DNA of 64,000 bases from Sediminibacterium magnilacihabitans (GTDB lineage Bacteria; Bacteroidota; Bacteroidia; Chitinophagales; Chitinophagaceae). The translations under genes were made by a program, and so were the position numbers. Shown in pieces: positions 46,282-54,692 of this stretch. The stretch's first letter is position 1. The number at the start of each line of letters is the position of its first letter. The notes below the pieces were generated by a model. The model was given only the letters and a program-made list of their open reading frames with translations, was not told where the DNA came from and did no database searches. Where the stretch lies: positions 1-64,000 of the forward strand of contig PVEQ01000004.1 in the NCBI GenBank assembly GCA_002973575.1. The letters run 5' to 3'.

Positions 46282-48720
46282 TTATTTTCTAATTTCAGCG
46301 CCCAATTCTTTCTCCAAACCTTGTACCAGTTTTGCTACCATCGCATCCACTTCTTTATCGGTCAGCGTTTTTTCATCGTCCATGAAAGTAAAACTGATGG
46401 CTACCGACTTTTTCCCGGCGCCCAGTTTGTCGCTCTCAAACACATCGAAGAGCTGCATGTTTTTCAGTCTCGGCAGCTTCAGCTTGTGCACTACTGCTTC
46501 CATCGCTTCGTAAGAAGTAACGCTGTCTACCACCATGGCGAGATCGCGGTGCATGGCAGGGAACTTGTTCACCTCCTTATACACGATCTTTTGCTTACCA
46601 GCTGCTTTCAATATAGCGGTTAACTGTATATCGATGAAATATACATCCTGGCGAAGATCAAAAGCCTGCAACTTCTTCCTGCTCACTTCTTCCAGCGTAC
46701 CCAGCAATTGTTTTCCGTGATAAAACTCCAGCAACAACACTCCTTCATCGGGCCTGGTAAAACGCAGATCGGTTAGCCCGCAAAGCGCCGTCAGCGCCGA
46801 TACCACTCCTTTCGCAGCATACAGGTCGAGCTGTGAAGCCCTGGCCCGCCAACCATCTTCGCCCTGCTTACCGGTCAGGTAAAGACAAAGATGTTCCGGC
46901 TCCTGGTAAACGCCCGCTGCATCTACCGCATAAGTCTTGCCAAACTCGAATAAACGCAGGTGGTTATTTTTTCTGTTGATATTATACGCAATAGTTTCCA
47001 AACCTGTTTCCAACATGGAAGGTCGCAGCACATCCAGTTCGGCGCTCAGGTTGTTTATCATTTTCACCGTGGTAGCCAGGGTAGCTTCATCGAAATACTT
47101 GCTGCTGGTAATGGAATTGGTAAGAATCTCCGCAAAGCCTTGTCCCACCAGGTAATTGGCCATCTTGTCTTTCCAGGCTTCTTTTGCACCCAGGGCATCC
47201 ACAGCCGGACTGATCGTGATCGACGAAGGAATGGCGATATTGTCCAGTCCGTCTATCCGCACAATTTCTTCCACAATATCAGCGGGTATGCTGATATCCG
47301 GCTTGCTGTAAGGAACAGCTACCAGCAATTCATCCAACCCTTCTTTCACAATCTCGAAACCCAGGGCGGTGAGTATTCTTTTTACTTTATCGGGATGATA
47401 ATTTTTACCGCTCAGTTTTTTCAGGTAATGATTCTTCAGCGCCACTTCTGTTTTGGGCAAAGGCTGAGGATATACATCTACGATATCACTCGCTATTTGT
47501 CCGCCTGCTATTTCTTTGATCATCAAAGCCGCTCTTTTCAGCACATTCACTGTATTGGAGATATCTACCCCTTTTTCAAAACGGGTAGCGGCATCGGTTC
47601 GCAAACCATGCCGCACCGATGTTTTGCGGATACTAACGGGATTGAACCAGGCGCTTTCCAGGAAAATAGCCCGTGTACTTTCTTTGACGCCGCTTTTTAA
47701 ACCACCAAAAACACCGGCGATACACATACCTTCCCGGGCATTGCAAATCATCAAATCATCAGCGCCCAGCTTGCGTTCTTTTTCATCCAGTGTGGTGAAG
47801 GCAGTGCCCTCGGGCAGGTTTTTAACGATCACGGTATTACCAATGATCGCCGCTGCATCAAAAGCATGCAGTGGCTGGCCCGTTTCATGAAGAATGAAAT
47901 TCGTGATGTCCACGATATTGTTGATGGGTCGCTGTCCAATGGAAACCAATTTATCTTTTAACCATTGCGGTGACTCTTTCACGATAACGCCGGTAATACT
48001 CACACCGGCATAACGGCGGCAGCTCTCTGTATTTTCGATCTCCACCTTGATGGGGAGTGACTGGTTATCTGCTTTCCAGGTATCTGTGAAGGGACTCACC
48101 GGCCTTACTTCGCGGTGATGATGGCTGAGATAGGCGCAAACATCTTTCGCCACACCAAAATGGCTCATGGCATCCATGCGGTTGGGGGTGAGGCCTATTT
48201 CGTAAACCCAGTCGCTGTAGGGCTTGAAATAATCGGCAGCAGGCGTGCCTGGTACCAGGTTCTCAGGCAACACCAGGATACCATCGTGACTGGTTCCCAG
48301 CCCGATCTCATCTTCGGCACAGATCATACCGTAGCTTTCCACTCCCCTGATCTTGGCTACCCGCATGGTCAGCGGCTCTTCGGTTGCCGGGTAAATGGTA
48401 GTACCCACGGTAGCCACTACCACTTTCTGGCCTGCCGCCACATTTGCAGCGCCACAAACAATCTGTAAAGGGGCAGGTTCACCGGTATTTACGGTGGTAA
48501 TTTTTAGCTTATCGGCATTCGGATGGGGTTCACAGGTAAGCACTTCGCCAATAACCAGCCCCTGGAGGCCGCCTTTGACGCGCTCATGGCGTTCCATACT
48601 CTCTACTTCCAGTCCGATGGAAGTCAGGATCTTCGCTAATTTCTCAGGTGCCAGTATCTCTGCCATACCCACCTCAGAGATAGGCAGGTATTCACTCAGC
48701 CAGTTGTAACTAATCGTCAT
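46282..48720 (-). CDS. pheT: Phenylalanyl-tRNA synthetase beta subunit
   Basis: A class II synthetase beta chain of 812 aa. The N-terminal tRNA-binding OB fold (about 45-155, VGKV-like GEVLTCEPHPNADKL), the B3/4 editing domain (about 215-390), the B5 domain (about 405-470), a catalytic-core-like fold and the C-terminal FDX-ACB anticodon domain (about 718-811, NKFPAMHRDLAMVVD) follow in order. The alpha subunit gene pheS is not adjacent. It is the first gene of a minus-strand run of cell-division/RNA genes. Confidence 0.97.
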   Translation of the reverse strand: MTISYNWLSEYLPISEVGMAEILAPEKLAKILTSIGLEVESMERHERVKGGLQGLVIGEVLTCEPHPNADKLKITTVNTGEPAPLQIVCGAANVAAGQKVVVATVGTTIYPATEEPLTMRVAKIRGVESYGMICAEDEIGLGTSHDGILVLPENLVPGTPAADYFKPYSDWVYEIGLTPNRMDAMSHFGVAKDVCAYLSHHHREVRPVSPFTDTWKADNQSLPIKVEIENTESCRRYAGVSITGVIVKESPQWLKDKLVSIGQRPINNIVDITNFILHETGQPLHAFDAAAIIGNTVIVKNLPEGTAFTTLDEKERKLGADDLMICNAREGMCIAGVFGGLKSGVKESTRAIFLESAWFNPVSIRKTSVRHGLRTDAATRFEKGVDISNTVNVLKRAALMIKEIAGGQIASDIVDVYPQPLPKTEVALKNHYLKKLSGKNYHPDKVKRILTALGFEIVKEGLDELLVAVPYSKPDISIPADIVEEIVRIDGLDNIAIPSSITISPAVDALGAKEAWKDKMANYLVGQGFAEILTNSITSSKYFDEATLATTVKMINNLSAELDVLRPSMLETGLETIAYNINRKNNHLRLFEFGKTYAVDAAGVYQEPEHLCLYLTGKQGEDGWRARASQLDLYAAKGVVSALTALCGLTDLRFTRPDEGVLLLEFYHGKQLLGTLEEVSRKKLQAFDLRQDVYFIDIQLTAILKAAGKQKIVYKEVNKFPAMHRDLAMVVDSVTSYEAMEAVVHKLKLPRLKNMQLFDVFESDKLGAGKKSVAISFTFMDDEKTLTDKEVDAMVAKLVQGLEKELGAEIRK

Positions 48721-48742
48721 ATTGCTCGCTCTTTTCGGGCGT

Positions 48743-48773
48743 CAAAAATAGGTAAATAGGCTGTCTTCTCAAT
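48743..48773 (-). promoter_or_regulatory. pheT operon promoter
   Basis: On the minus strand, ATTG (48770-48773), a 19-bp spacer and TATTTTTG (48743-48750) match the Bacteroidota consensus with one mismatch in -33. It lies 22 bp before the pheT start codon. Confidence 0.55.
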
Positions 48774-48872
48774 TACGGTTTTTCAGGATCATTAGGCCCG
48801 TTTTTTGTATAAATCTTTACGCACATACCCCTGTGCATTTCCCATCCATAGTGTCGGAAAACTTTTGATTTT

Positions 48873-48946
48873 GGTGGATAACCTTAGTAAATTGTGTGAA
48901 CAGCTCCCTGAATGGTGTGCACAGGAATGTGAAAAGATGTGGATGA
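48873..48946 (+). promoter_or_regulatory. Phased cluster of five DnaA-box-like 9-mers upstream of dnaB (candidate oriC)
   Basis: Five same-strand near-matches to TGTGGATAA: GGTGGATAA (48873), TGTGAACAG (48895), TGTGCACAG (48916), TGTGAAAAG (48928) and TGTGGATGA (48938). Steps are 22, 21, 12 and 10 bp, close to one or two helical turns. A 22-bp A/T-rich tract follows (48947-48968). The outermost two differ from the consensus by one base each, while the middle three have two or three mismatches. Layout and location before the replicative helicase suggest an origin or a DnaA-regulated promoter. The GC-skew test was not possible here. Confidence 0.5.
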
Positions 48947-49103
48947 ATATACAGTAAAAAAAATTTTTAGAACCCGATTTCTTACCCCATATTCGCTCCC
49001 CCTTACTTCGTTGGTAACAATTCCGTAACATGGGCGAAGGGTCGAAGTAAATAGTCCGGGAGACAATCACTTACTAACTAAAAAATCGAGGAAAAGACGA
49101 CTT

Positions 49104-50675
49104 ATGGACCTGACAAGCTTGAATAAAGACCGGAAGAGGAGAAAGACTTCGATCGACATGAGCACCATGGTATACGGAAAGGTACCTCCCCAGGCAAAAG
49201 AGCTGGAAGAGGCCGTATTAGGCGCCATCATGCTGGAAAAAAGCGCTTTTGATACCGTTACTGAGATCATCAAACCCGAGTGTTTTTATGTAGAAGCAAA
49301 CCAACTGATCTTCAGGGCCATGCAGAGCCTGCAGCAAAAAAGCATGCCCATTGACATCCTTACGGTGGTGGAAGAGCTGAAAATGCAAGAGAAGCTGGAT
49401 ATCGTAGGCGGTCCTTATTACGTAACCAAACTGACCAATGCCGTTGTATCTACTGCCAATATCGATGCCCACGCCCGCATTGTACTGCAGAAATTCATCC
49501 AGCGCGAACTGATCCGCATCAGTGGGGAAATCATTGGTGATGCTTACGAAGACAGCACCGATGTATTCGACCTGCTCGACGACAGCGAGACCAAGATGTT
49601 CAACATCACCAACAATTACCTCAAGAAGAACTTTGAAGATATTGGTAACGTATTGGCCAAGACCATCAACCGGATCGATGAGCTGCGTACCAAAACGGAC
49701 GATATTTCCGGTGTTCCCAGCGGCTTCGGCACGCTCGACCGCGTTACTTACGGATGGCAGAATACCGACCTCATCATCCTGGCCGCCCGTCCCGCTGTGG
49801 GTAAAACGGCCTTTGCCCTCAACCTGGCCCGCAATGCCGCTTTGCATCCTACCAAACCCACTCCGGTGGCTTTCTTTTCATTGGAAATGGGCGCCGGCCA
49901 GCTGGTGCAAAGGATATTGAGCGCCGAGAGTGAGATAAAGATGGAAAAGATCAGCCGGGGCAAACTGGAAGAATACGAATACCAGCAATTGCATACCAAG
50001 GGGGTTAAAAAACTCGAGACAGCGCCCATTTTCATCGATGATACGGCTGCGCTGAACGTGTTTGAATTCAGGGCCAAAGCCCGGAGGTTGGTGAACAAGC
50101 ACCAGGTGGGACTCATCATCATCGACTACCTGCAGTTGATGAGCGGCATCGGCGACAGGGGCAGCAACCGTGAACAGGAGATCAGTACCATTTCCCGGAA
50201 CCTCAAAGCCCTGGCCAAAGAACTGAATATCCCCATCATTGCCCTCAGCCAGTTGAGCCGTGCCGTGGAAACGAGGAAGGAAAGCAAGATGCCCCAGCTC
50301 AGTGACCTCCGCGAATCGGGCGCCATTGAACAGGATGCCGATATGGTGATGTTCATTTACCGGCCCGAATACTACGAGATATCCAGCAATGAACAGGGCG
50401 AAAGCACCCATGGCGAAACCCATGTGCGCATAGCCAAGCACCGGAACGGCTCGCTCGAAACCATCAAACTGCGCGCTAAACTGGAGATACAGAAATTCGA
50501 GGAATGGGGAGACGATGGCGGTGGATTCGGTGGCGGCAGTTGGAAACCCGTCGCTCCACAGGGCGGCGCACCAGGCGCCGGCGGAAACGAGGGCAGCAAA
50601 TTCTTCATTCAGAAAGGCAGTAAGATGAATGGTGGTAACTTTGACGATGGATTCGACAATGAAGCTCCATTTTAA
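49104..50675 (+). CDS. dnaB: Replicative DNA helicase DnaB
   Basis: The ring helicase of the replication fork, 523 aa. The N-terminal DnaB domain (about 28-130), a linker, and the RecA-like domain (about 200-460) have Walker A ARPAVGKT (228-235), the DnaB-type SLEMGAGQL and GLIIIDYLQLM as Walker B. A Gly-rich tail (about 475-523) ends DDGFDNEAPF, similar to the SSB acidic tip. No intein is present. The gene is divergent from pheT and followed by rsmE at 3 bp. Confidence 0.97.
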   Translation: MDLTSLNKDRKRRKTSIDMSTMVYGKVPPQAKELEEAVLGAIMLEKSAFDTVTEIIKPECFYVEANQLIFRAMQSLQQKSMPIDILTVVEELKMQEKLDIVGGPYYVTKLTNAVVSTANIDAHARIVLQKFIQRELIRISGEIIGDAYEDSTDVFDLLDDSETKMFNITNNYLKKNFEDIGNVLAKTINRIDELRTKTDDISGVPSGFGTLDRVTYGWQNTDLIILAARPAVGKTAFALNLARNAALHPTKPTPVAFFSLEMGAGQLVQRILSAESEIKMEKISRGKLEEYEYQQLHTKGVKKLETAPIFIDDTAALNVFEFRAKARRLVNKHQVGLIIIDYLQLMSGIGDRGSNREQEISTISRNLKALAKELNIPIIALSQLSRAVETRKESKMPQLSDLRESGAIEQDADMVMFIYRPEYYEISSNEQGESTHGETHVRIAKHRNGSLETIKLRAKLEIQKFEEWGDDGGGFGGGSWKPVAPQGGAPGAGGNEGSKFFIQKGSKMNGGNFDDGFDNEAPF

Positions 50676-50678
50676 ACC

Positions 50679-51380
50679 ATGACCCTTCCGTTTTTTTATG
50701 AGCCGTTACTTGCATCGTCTAACGGGCACTTCCAATTGAGCGAAGAAACCAGTAAGCATTGCATACAGGTATTGCGCATGAAGACAGGTGAGCAGTTGCA
50801 ACTTACCAATGGCAAAGGAGCGCTGTTCAAAGCACGCATACTCAGCGAAGACAAAAAGAAAGCCGTAGCGCTGATAGAGGAAGAACTTTTATTACCCCGT
50901 CACCTTAAAAAAATAAGCATCGCTGTTTCACTGCTGAAAAACCCGGCGCGCTTTGAATGGTTCCTTGAAAAAGCCACCGAGATCGGCGTAAGTGAGATCA
51001 TACCCCTGCTTTGCGAGCGAACGGAACATACCCGCTTCCGTATCGACCGGATGAAACAAATACTGGTATCGGCTATGCTGCAAAGTCAGCAGGTATGGCT
51101 GCCCACGCTGCGCGAACCCACTCTTTTCAAAGAAGTGCTGGTATCTGCCGGATACGGACTCCGGCTGGTAGCGCATTGTGAAGACGATGCCAGGAACAGC
51201 ATCACAGAATTCCCTCCTTTCAGCGACGCGCAAATACTCATTGGTCCGGAAGGCGATTTCACCCCCCATGAAATCAAGACAGCGATGAACCATCATTACC
51301 TGCCTGTTACCCTTGGAGAAACCAGGCTGCGTACTGAAACGGCAGGTGTGGTAGCTGCTACGCTGCTCGTGAATAAATAG
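50679..51380 (+). CDS. rsmE: 16S rRNA (uracil1498-N3)-methyltransferase
   Basis: A 233-aa SPOUT methyltransferase that methylates U1498 in the decoding site. The N-terminal PUA-like domain (LSEETSKHCIQVLRMKTGE) is followed by the trefoil knot, with LIGPEGDFTPHEI and LGETRLRTETAGVVA as SAM-binding loops. It starts 3 bp after dnaB, so it is co-transcribed. Confidence 0.95.
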   Translation: MTLPFFYEPLLASSNGHFQLSEETSKHCIQVLRMKTGEQLQLTNGKGALFKARILSEDKKKAVALIEEELLLPRHLKKISIAVSLLKNPARFEWFLEKATEIGVSEIIPLLCERTEHTRFRIDRMKQILVSAMLQSQQVWLPTLREPTLFKEVLVSAGYGLRLVAHCEDDARNSITEFPPFSDAQILIGPEGDFTPHEIKTAMNHHYLPVTLGETRLRTETAGVVAATLLVNK

Positions 51381-51417
51381 CCTGCTTTTATATGTAAAGA
51401 ATCCATATATTCAATCT

Positions 51418-53022
51418 ATGAAGTGTTATGTGATCCCGGCCCTGTGCCTTACTGCGCTTGTTTATTGGGGATGCAACAATATCCGAAAGAAAAAAAATCC
51501 TGTCAACAGGGATACGAGCATTACCCATGTCACTTCGTTCAATACACTGTTCCTTGAGAACAGAGAATTGAATCATTTCATTGCCACCAACCCCGACTAT
51601 GCTGCCTATACCGAGCAGTTCAATGATTTTTACAAACACCGCAATTATGAGTTCGCCTGGTTCGACTCAACAGGGCTCACTGAGCAAGCGTATAATTTCA
51701 TCAACCTGCAAAACAATTATATCAATCAGTTCAATGACAGTTCGGTTTACAATGTCCGGCTTGCCCAATTGTACAATGGTTTCGTCAACAAAAGATTCTA
51801 TCCGCAACACAGCGATTCACTGGTAATGAAGACCGAGTTACTCCTTACCGGCCAGTTCTTCCGCTATGCTTCTAAAGTGTACAAGGGCAGCGATATCGAC
51901 GCTGCGGAACTGGGTTGGTTCATTCCCCGCAAAAAGATCAACATCACTGCGCTCCTCGACTCTGCTATTCGCAACAAGACTGCCGAAGCAGAAGCATACG
52001 CTCCGCTCAACCCGCAATATGAGAAACTGCAGCATTTTCTTGCAATTTATTCTCAACTGAGCAAAACGCCGGAACCAGATTCTGTTGCTTACTTATCGAA
52101 GCCATTACGCAGGAAAGATTCTTCCGAAAGCATTCTAAAGATCAAGACGAGGCTTGTCCTGTTTGGCGATCTTGCGCATAACGACAGCACCCCGCTTTTC
52201 GATACTACCTTGTTGCGCGCTGTGAAATCTTTTCAACGAAGAATGGGACTCAGCGTAGATGGCATCATTGGCAATAAAATGCTGGAAGAACTGAATGTGC
52301 CGCTTAAACAGCGCGCACGGCAGATATCCATCAACATTGAAAGGGTACGCTGGATGCCCGCTGAAAAAGACACCAATTACATATTGGTGAACATACCCGA
52401 ATACAAAATGCATGTATTCGACAGCGGCCATCTTCAATTCGATATGAATGTGATCGTAGGAACATCGGCCAACAGCACCGTTATTTTCACCGGTAAGCTG
52501 AAGTATATTGTATTCAGTCCATACTGGAACGTACCAGAAAGCATCGTAAAAAAAGAGATACTGCCCGCAATTCAAAAGAATCCCGATTACCTCGTTAAGA
52601 ACCACATGGAAATTTACGGTAAGCCAGGGCCTGTTCCCAATATCCGCCAGAAACCAGGGGGGGCTAATTCATTAGGACTGGTCAAATTCCTCTTCCCCAA
52701 CAATTACAACATTTATTTTCACGATACACCTAACCGTAAGTTGTTCACGCAATCCAGCCGGAGTTTCAGCCACGGTTGTATCAGGCTGGGTGAGCCTAAA
52801 AAATTTGCACAATACCTGCTTCGTTCCGATACCAGTTGGACTGAAATGAAGATCGATTCTGCCATGCATCAACCCAAAGAAAAATGGGTAACACTCAGCA
52901 AAGGCGTTCCTGTTTTCATTACATATTTTACCGCTTGGGTTGACAAAAACGGGCAATTGAATTTCAGGAAAGATATTTACGGGCACGATGAAAAGATGGC
53001 CGCCAAGTTATTTACCAACTGA
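51418..53022 (+). CDS. Murein L,D-transpeptidase, YcbB/LdtD-like
   Basis: A 534-aa exported L,D-transpeptidase forming 3-3 peptidoglycan crosslinks or anchoring proteins. The N-terminus is a signal or lipoprotein-type peptide (CYVIPALCLTALVYWGCNN). A YcbB-like N-domain and a PG_binding_1 module (about 255-300, LLRAVKSFQRRMGLSVDGI) precede the YkuD catalytic domain with H452 and C454 in SHGCIRL. The scaffold, with a domain inserted before YkuD, is LdtD-like. It is terminated by the hairpin at 53037-53064. Confidence 0.9.
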   Translation: MKCYVIPALCLTALVYWGCNNIRKKKNPVNRDTSITHVTSFNTLFLENRELNHFIATNPDYAAYTEQFNDFYKHRNYEFAWFDSTGLTEQAYNFINLQNNYINQFNDSSVYNVRLAQLYNGFVNKRFYPQHSDSLVMKTELLLTGQFFRYASKVYKGSDIDAAELGWFIPRKKINITALLDSAIRNKTAEAEAYAPLNPQYEKLQHFLAIYSQLSKTPEPDSVAYLSKPLRRKDSSESILKIKTRLVLFGDLAHNDSTPLFDTTLLRAVKSFQRRMGLSVDGIIGNKMLEELNVPLKQRARQISINIERVRWMPAEKDTNYILVNIPEYKMHVFDSGHLQFDMNVIVGTSANSTVIFTGKLKYIVFSPYWNVPESIVKKEILPAIQKNPDYLVKNHMEIYGKPGPVPNIRQKPGGANSLGLVKFLFPNNYNIYFHDTPNRKLFTQSSRSFSHGCIRLGEPKKFAQYLLRSDTSWTEMKIDSAMHQPKEKWVTLSKGVPVFITYFTAWVDKNGQLNFRKDIYGHDEKMAAKLFTN

Positions 53023-53036
53023 ATAGTAAAAAAATA

Positions 53037-53064
53037 GGGAAGGGCTGTTTGTTCGGCCCTTCCC
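53037..53064. terminator. Bidirectional terminator between transpeptidase and susD
   Basis: GGGAAGGGC (53037-53045) pairs with GCCCTTCCC (53056-53064), with a 10-base loop, followed by CTGTTTTAT on plus and by TATTTTTTT on minus. It lies between two convergent genes and can stop both. Confidence 0.85.
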
Positions 53065-53103
53065 CTGTTTTATAAAAATGGGTTATTAAATATTTAGCTG
53101 CAA

Positions 53104-54675
53104 CTAAAAGTTGGGGCCACCAGTGTCCCACCATAAACGGGTTGCAATATCGTCTTTTGCGCCTGTTCCCATCTTCGATACAGCATCGGCCACACCTTGG
53201 GTGTTACCAGTTCTTTCGCCATTAACAAAAGGCATCCGCTTAATCCATTGGTCAGCAGGGATTACACCCCAATCAGGACTGCTATCATTTTTGGCTACAT
53301 GCGGTATTTTAGGATATCCTGTTCTTCTGAAATCAACCCATGCTTCGAGTGAATTGGTAAAGTTATTGATCCACTTCTGGGTGATTATTTTTTCTAATTT
53401 CAATTCATTGTTATCTGCATTATTCCATGCAACGGTGATGGTAGAACTTGCTGTGAAATTATTCTTGGCATCTATAGGATCAACATAATTCCAGGGGGTG
53501 CTTGTATTGTCCGCAAGATAAGCGTCAACACCGCCTGCGCCCCAATCAGCGAAAGAAAGTCGTACTCCATTTTCGTAATTGGCCTGGGGATCACCTGCAC
53601 CAACCCAGCCTCTGAGGGCCGCTTCAGCTTTCAGAAAACTTACTTCGGCTGCAGTAAAAGATCTTCTGGTTGGCACTGTTTGAAAATCTTCCGACACTTT
53701 AGAGAACGGCACCCGGTCAATTTTAGCGCCTATATAGGCTCCATTGCGGATACCTTTATAAGGGAATGTAGGGTGATCGGCATATAAAGCGCTATTAGAA
53801 GCAGTCGAAAAATATTTAGATACCCTCCCATCCTTCAATCCACCCAGGAAAGACTCCATTACAGCGCCCATCCTGGTATCGTCCCATTCGAAGCATATCA
53901 CCGCCATAGGCATTTTCTGGCCCATCAATGACACTTTAAAGTTGTCGGCGTTGGTTGTTATCAAACCTGCCGGATCACTCAGCGCTTTTTCTCCCTGGGT
54001 TTTAGCTAATGCCGGGGCAACTTTTGAAAGCCGGATGGCCAATCTCAGCCTGAGTGAATTCACGAGCTTCATCCAGGCACTGATATTACCACTGTACGAA
54101 GGGTCAAATTTCTTAAACCCAGTGTAAGATGTGTTCGTTGCGAATGTTGTCTGAATACTATCCAATTGTTTAAAGAAGCTGTCATATAAATCAGATTCTT
54201 TATCATAAAGGATCGTACTCGCCGTAGTTCCGTAGTTGGAGTAAATTACCGGGCCGTGGTATGCAGTCAATTTAGACATAGCAAGGATCCTGATCAATTT
54301 AGCCCAGGTTGCAAAGAGTGGCAGGTTGTATTTTTGAGCCAGCTCTATCACCTGCTTTGAAGGTGACATCACACTTCCGTAAATACGTCCCCAGTAAGCA
54401 TTCCACCGGATGTAGTAAGTGGTATTGTTTACGTTGCCAACAAAGGGTGTTGGTGTATTCAGGTGCCCCATCCATGAATCATGGCAAAGGTCTTCTTCGA
54501 TCTGGTGTCCAAAAATATTGAATAACAAACCTGAAAATGGAGATCCCACCAGGTTATTATCCTGTAATAGCATCTGATCAGAAATCTGGTTAGGATCCTG
54601 ATTAAAGTCCTTAAAGTTCTTCGTACATGATGCCAACAGGCTCACTAACAGTATCGCGACAAATATATTTTTCAT
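53104..54675 (-). CDS. SusD/RagB-family nutrient-binding lipoprotein
   Basis: A 523-aa surface lipoprotein of the SusD family, subfamily SusD-like_2. The signal peptide ends in the lipobox SLLASC (about 12-17), and the mature protein begins TKNFKDFNQDPN. It is helical with TPR-like repeats, and the typical ending WINNFTNSLEAWVDFRRTGYP is present. It is paired with the upstream susC at 17 bp. The substrate is unknown; this subfamily is often seen with peptide- or glycan-linked systems. Confidence 0.92.
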   Translation of the reverse strand: MKNIFVAILLVSLLASCTKNFKDFNQDPNQISDQMLLQDNNLVGSPFSGLLFNIFGHQIEEDLCHDSWMGHLNTPTPFVGNVNNTTYYIRWNAYWGRIYGSVMSPSKQVIELAQKYNLPLFATWAKLIRILAMSKLTAYHGPVIYSNYGTTASTILYDKESDLYDSFFKQLDSIQTTFATNTSYTGFKKFDPSYSGNISAWMKLVNSLRLRLAIRLSKVAPALAKTQGEKALSDPAGLITTNADNFKVSLMGQKMPMAVICFEWDDTRMGAVMESFLGGLKDGRVSKYFSTASNSALYADHPTFPYKGIRNGAYIGAKIDRVPFSKVSEDFQTVPTRRSFTAAEVSFLKAEAALRGWVGAGDPQANYENGVRLSFADWGAGGVDAYLADNTSTPWNYVDPIDAKNNFTASSTITVAWNNADNNELKLEKIITQKWINNFTNSLEAWVDFRRTGYPKIPHVAKNDSSPDWGVIPADQWIKRMPFVNGERTGNTQGVADAVSKMGTGAKDDIATRLWWDTGGPNF

Positions 54676-54692
54676 GCTTTTTACTTTTGATA

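Larger units (their letters stand above)
48721..49103. other. Divergent pheT-dnaB intergenic region
   Basis: A 383-bp gap between the divergent pheT and dnaB genes without a supported gene. It holds the pheT promoter and, at 48873-48946, a cluster of five DnaA-box-like sequences followed by an A/T tract (48947-48968). The rest, 48974-49103, shows nothing distinctive. The small open frames on the minus strand have no family match. Confidence 0.6.

Noticed and set aside
48792..49070. 92-aa open frame on the minus strand in the pheT-dnaB gap
   Set aside because: No domain, unusual composition, and it overlaps the DnaA-box cluster; likely chance.
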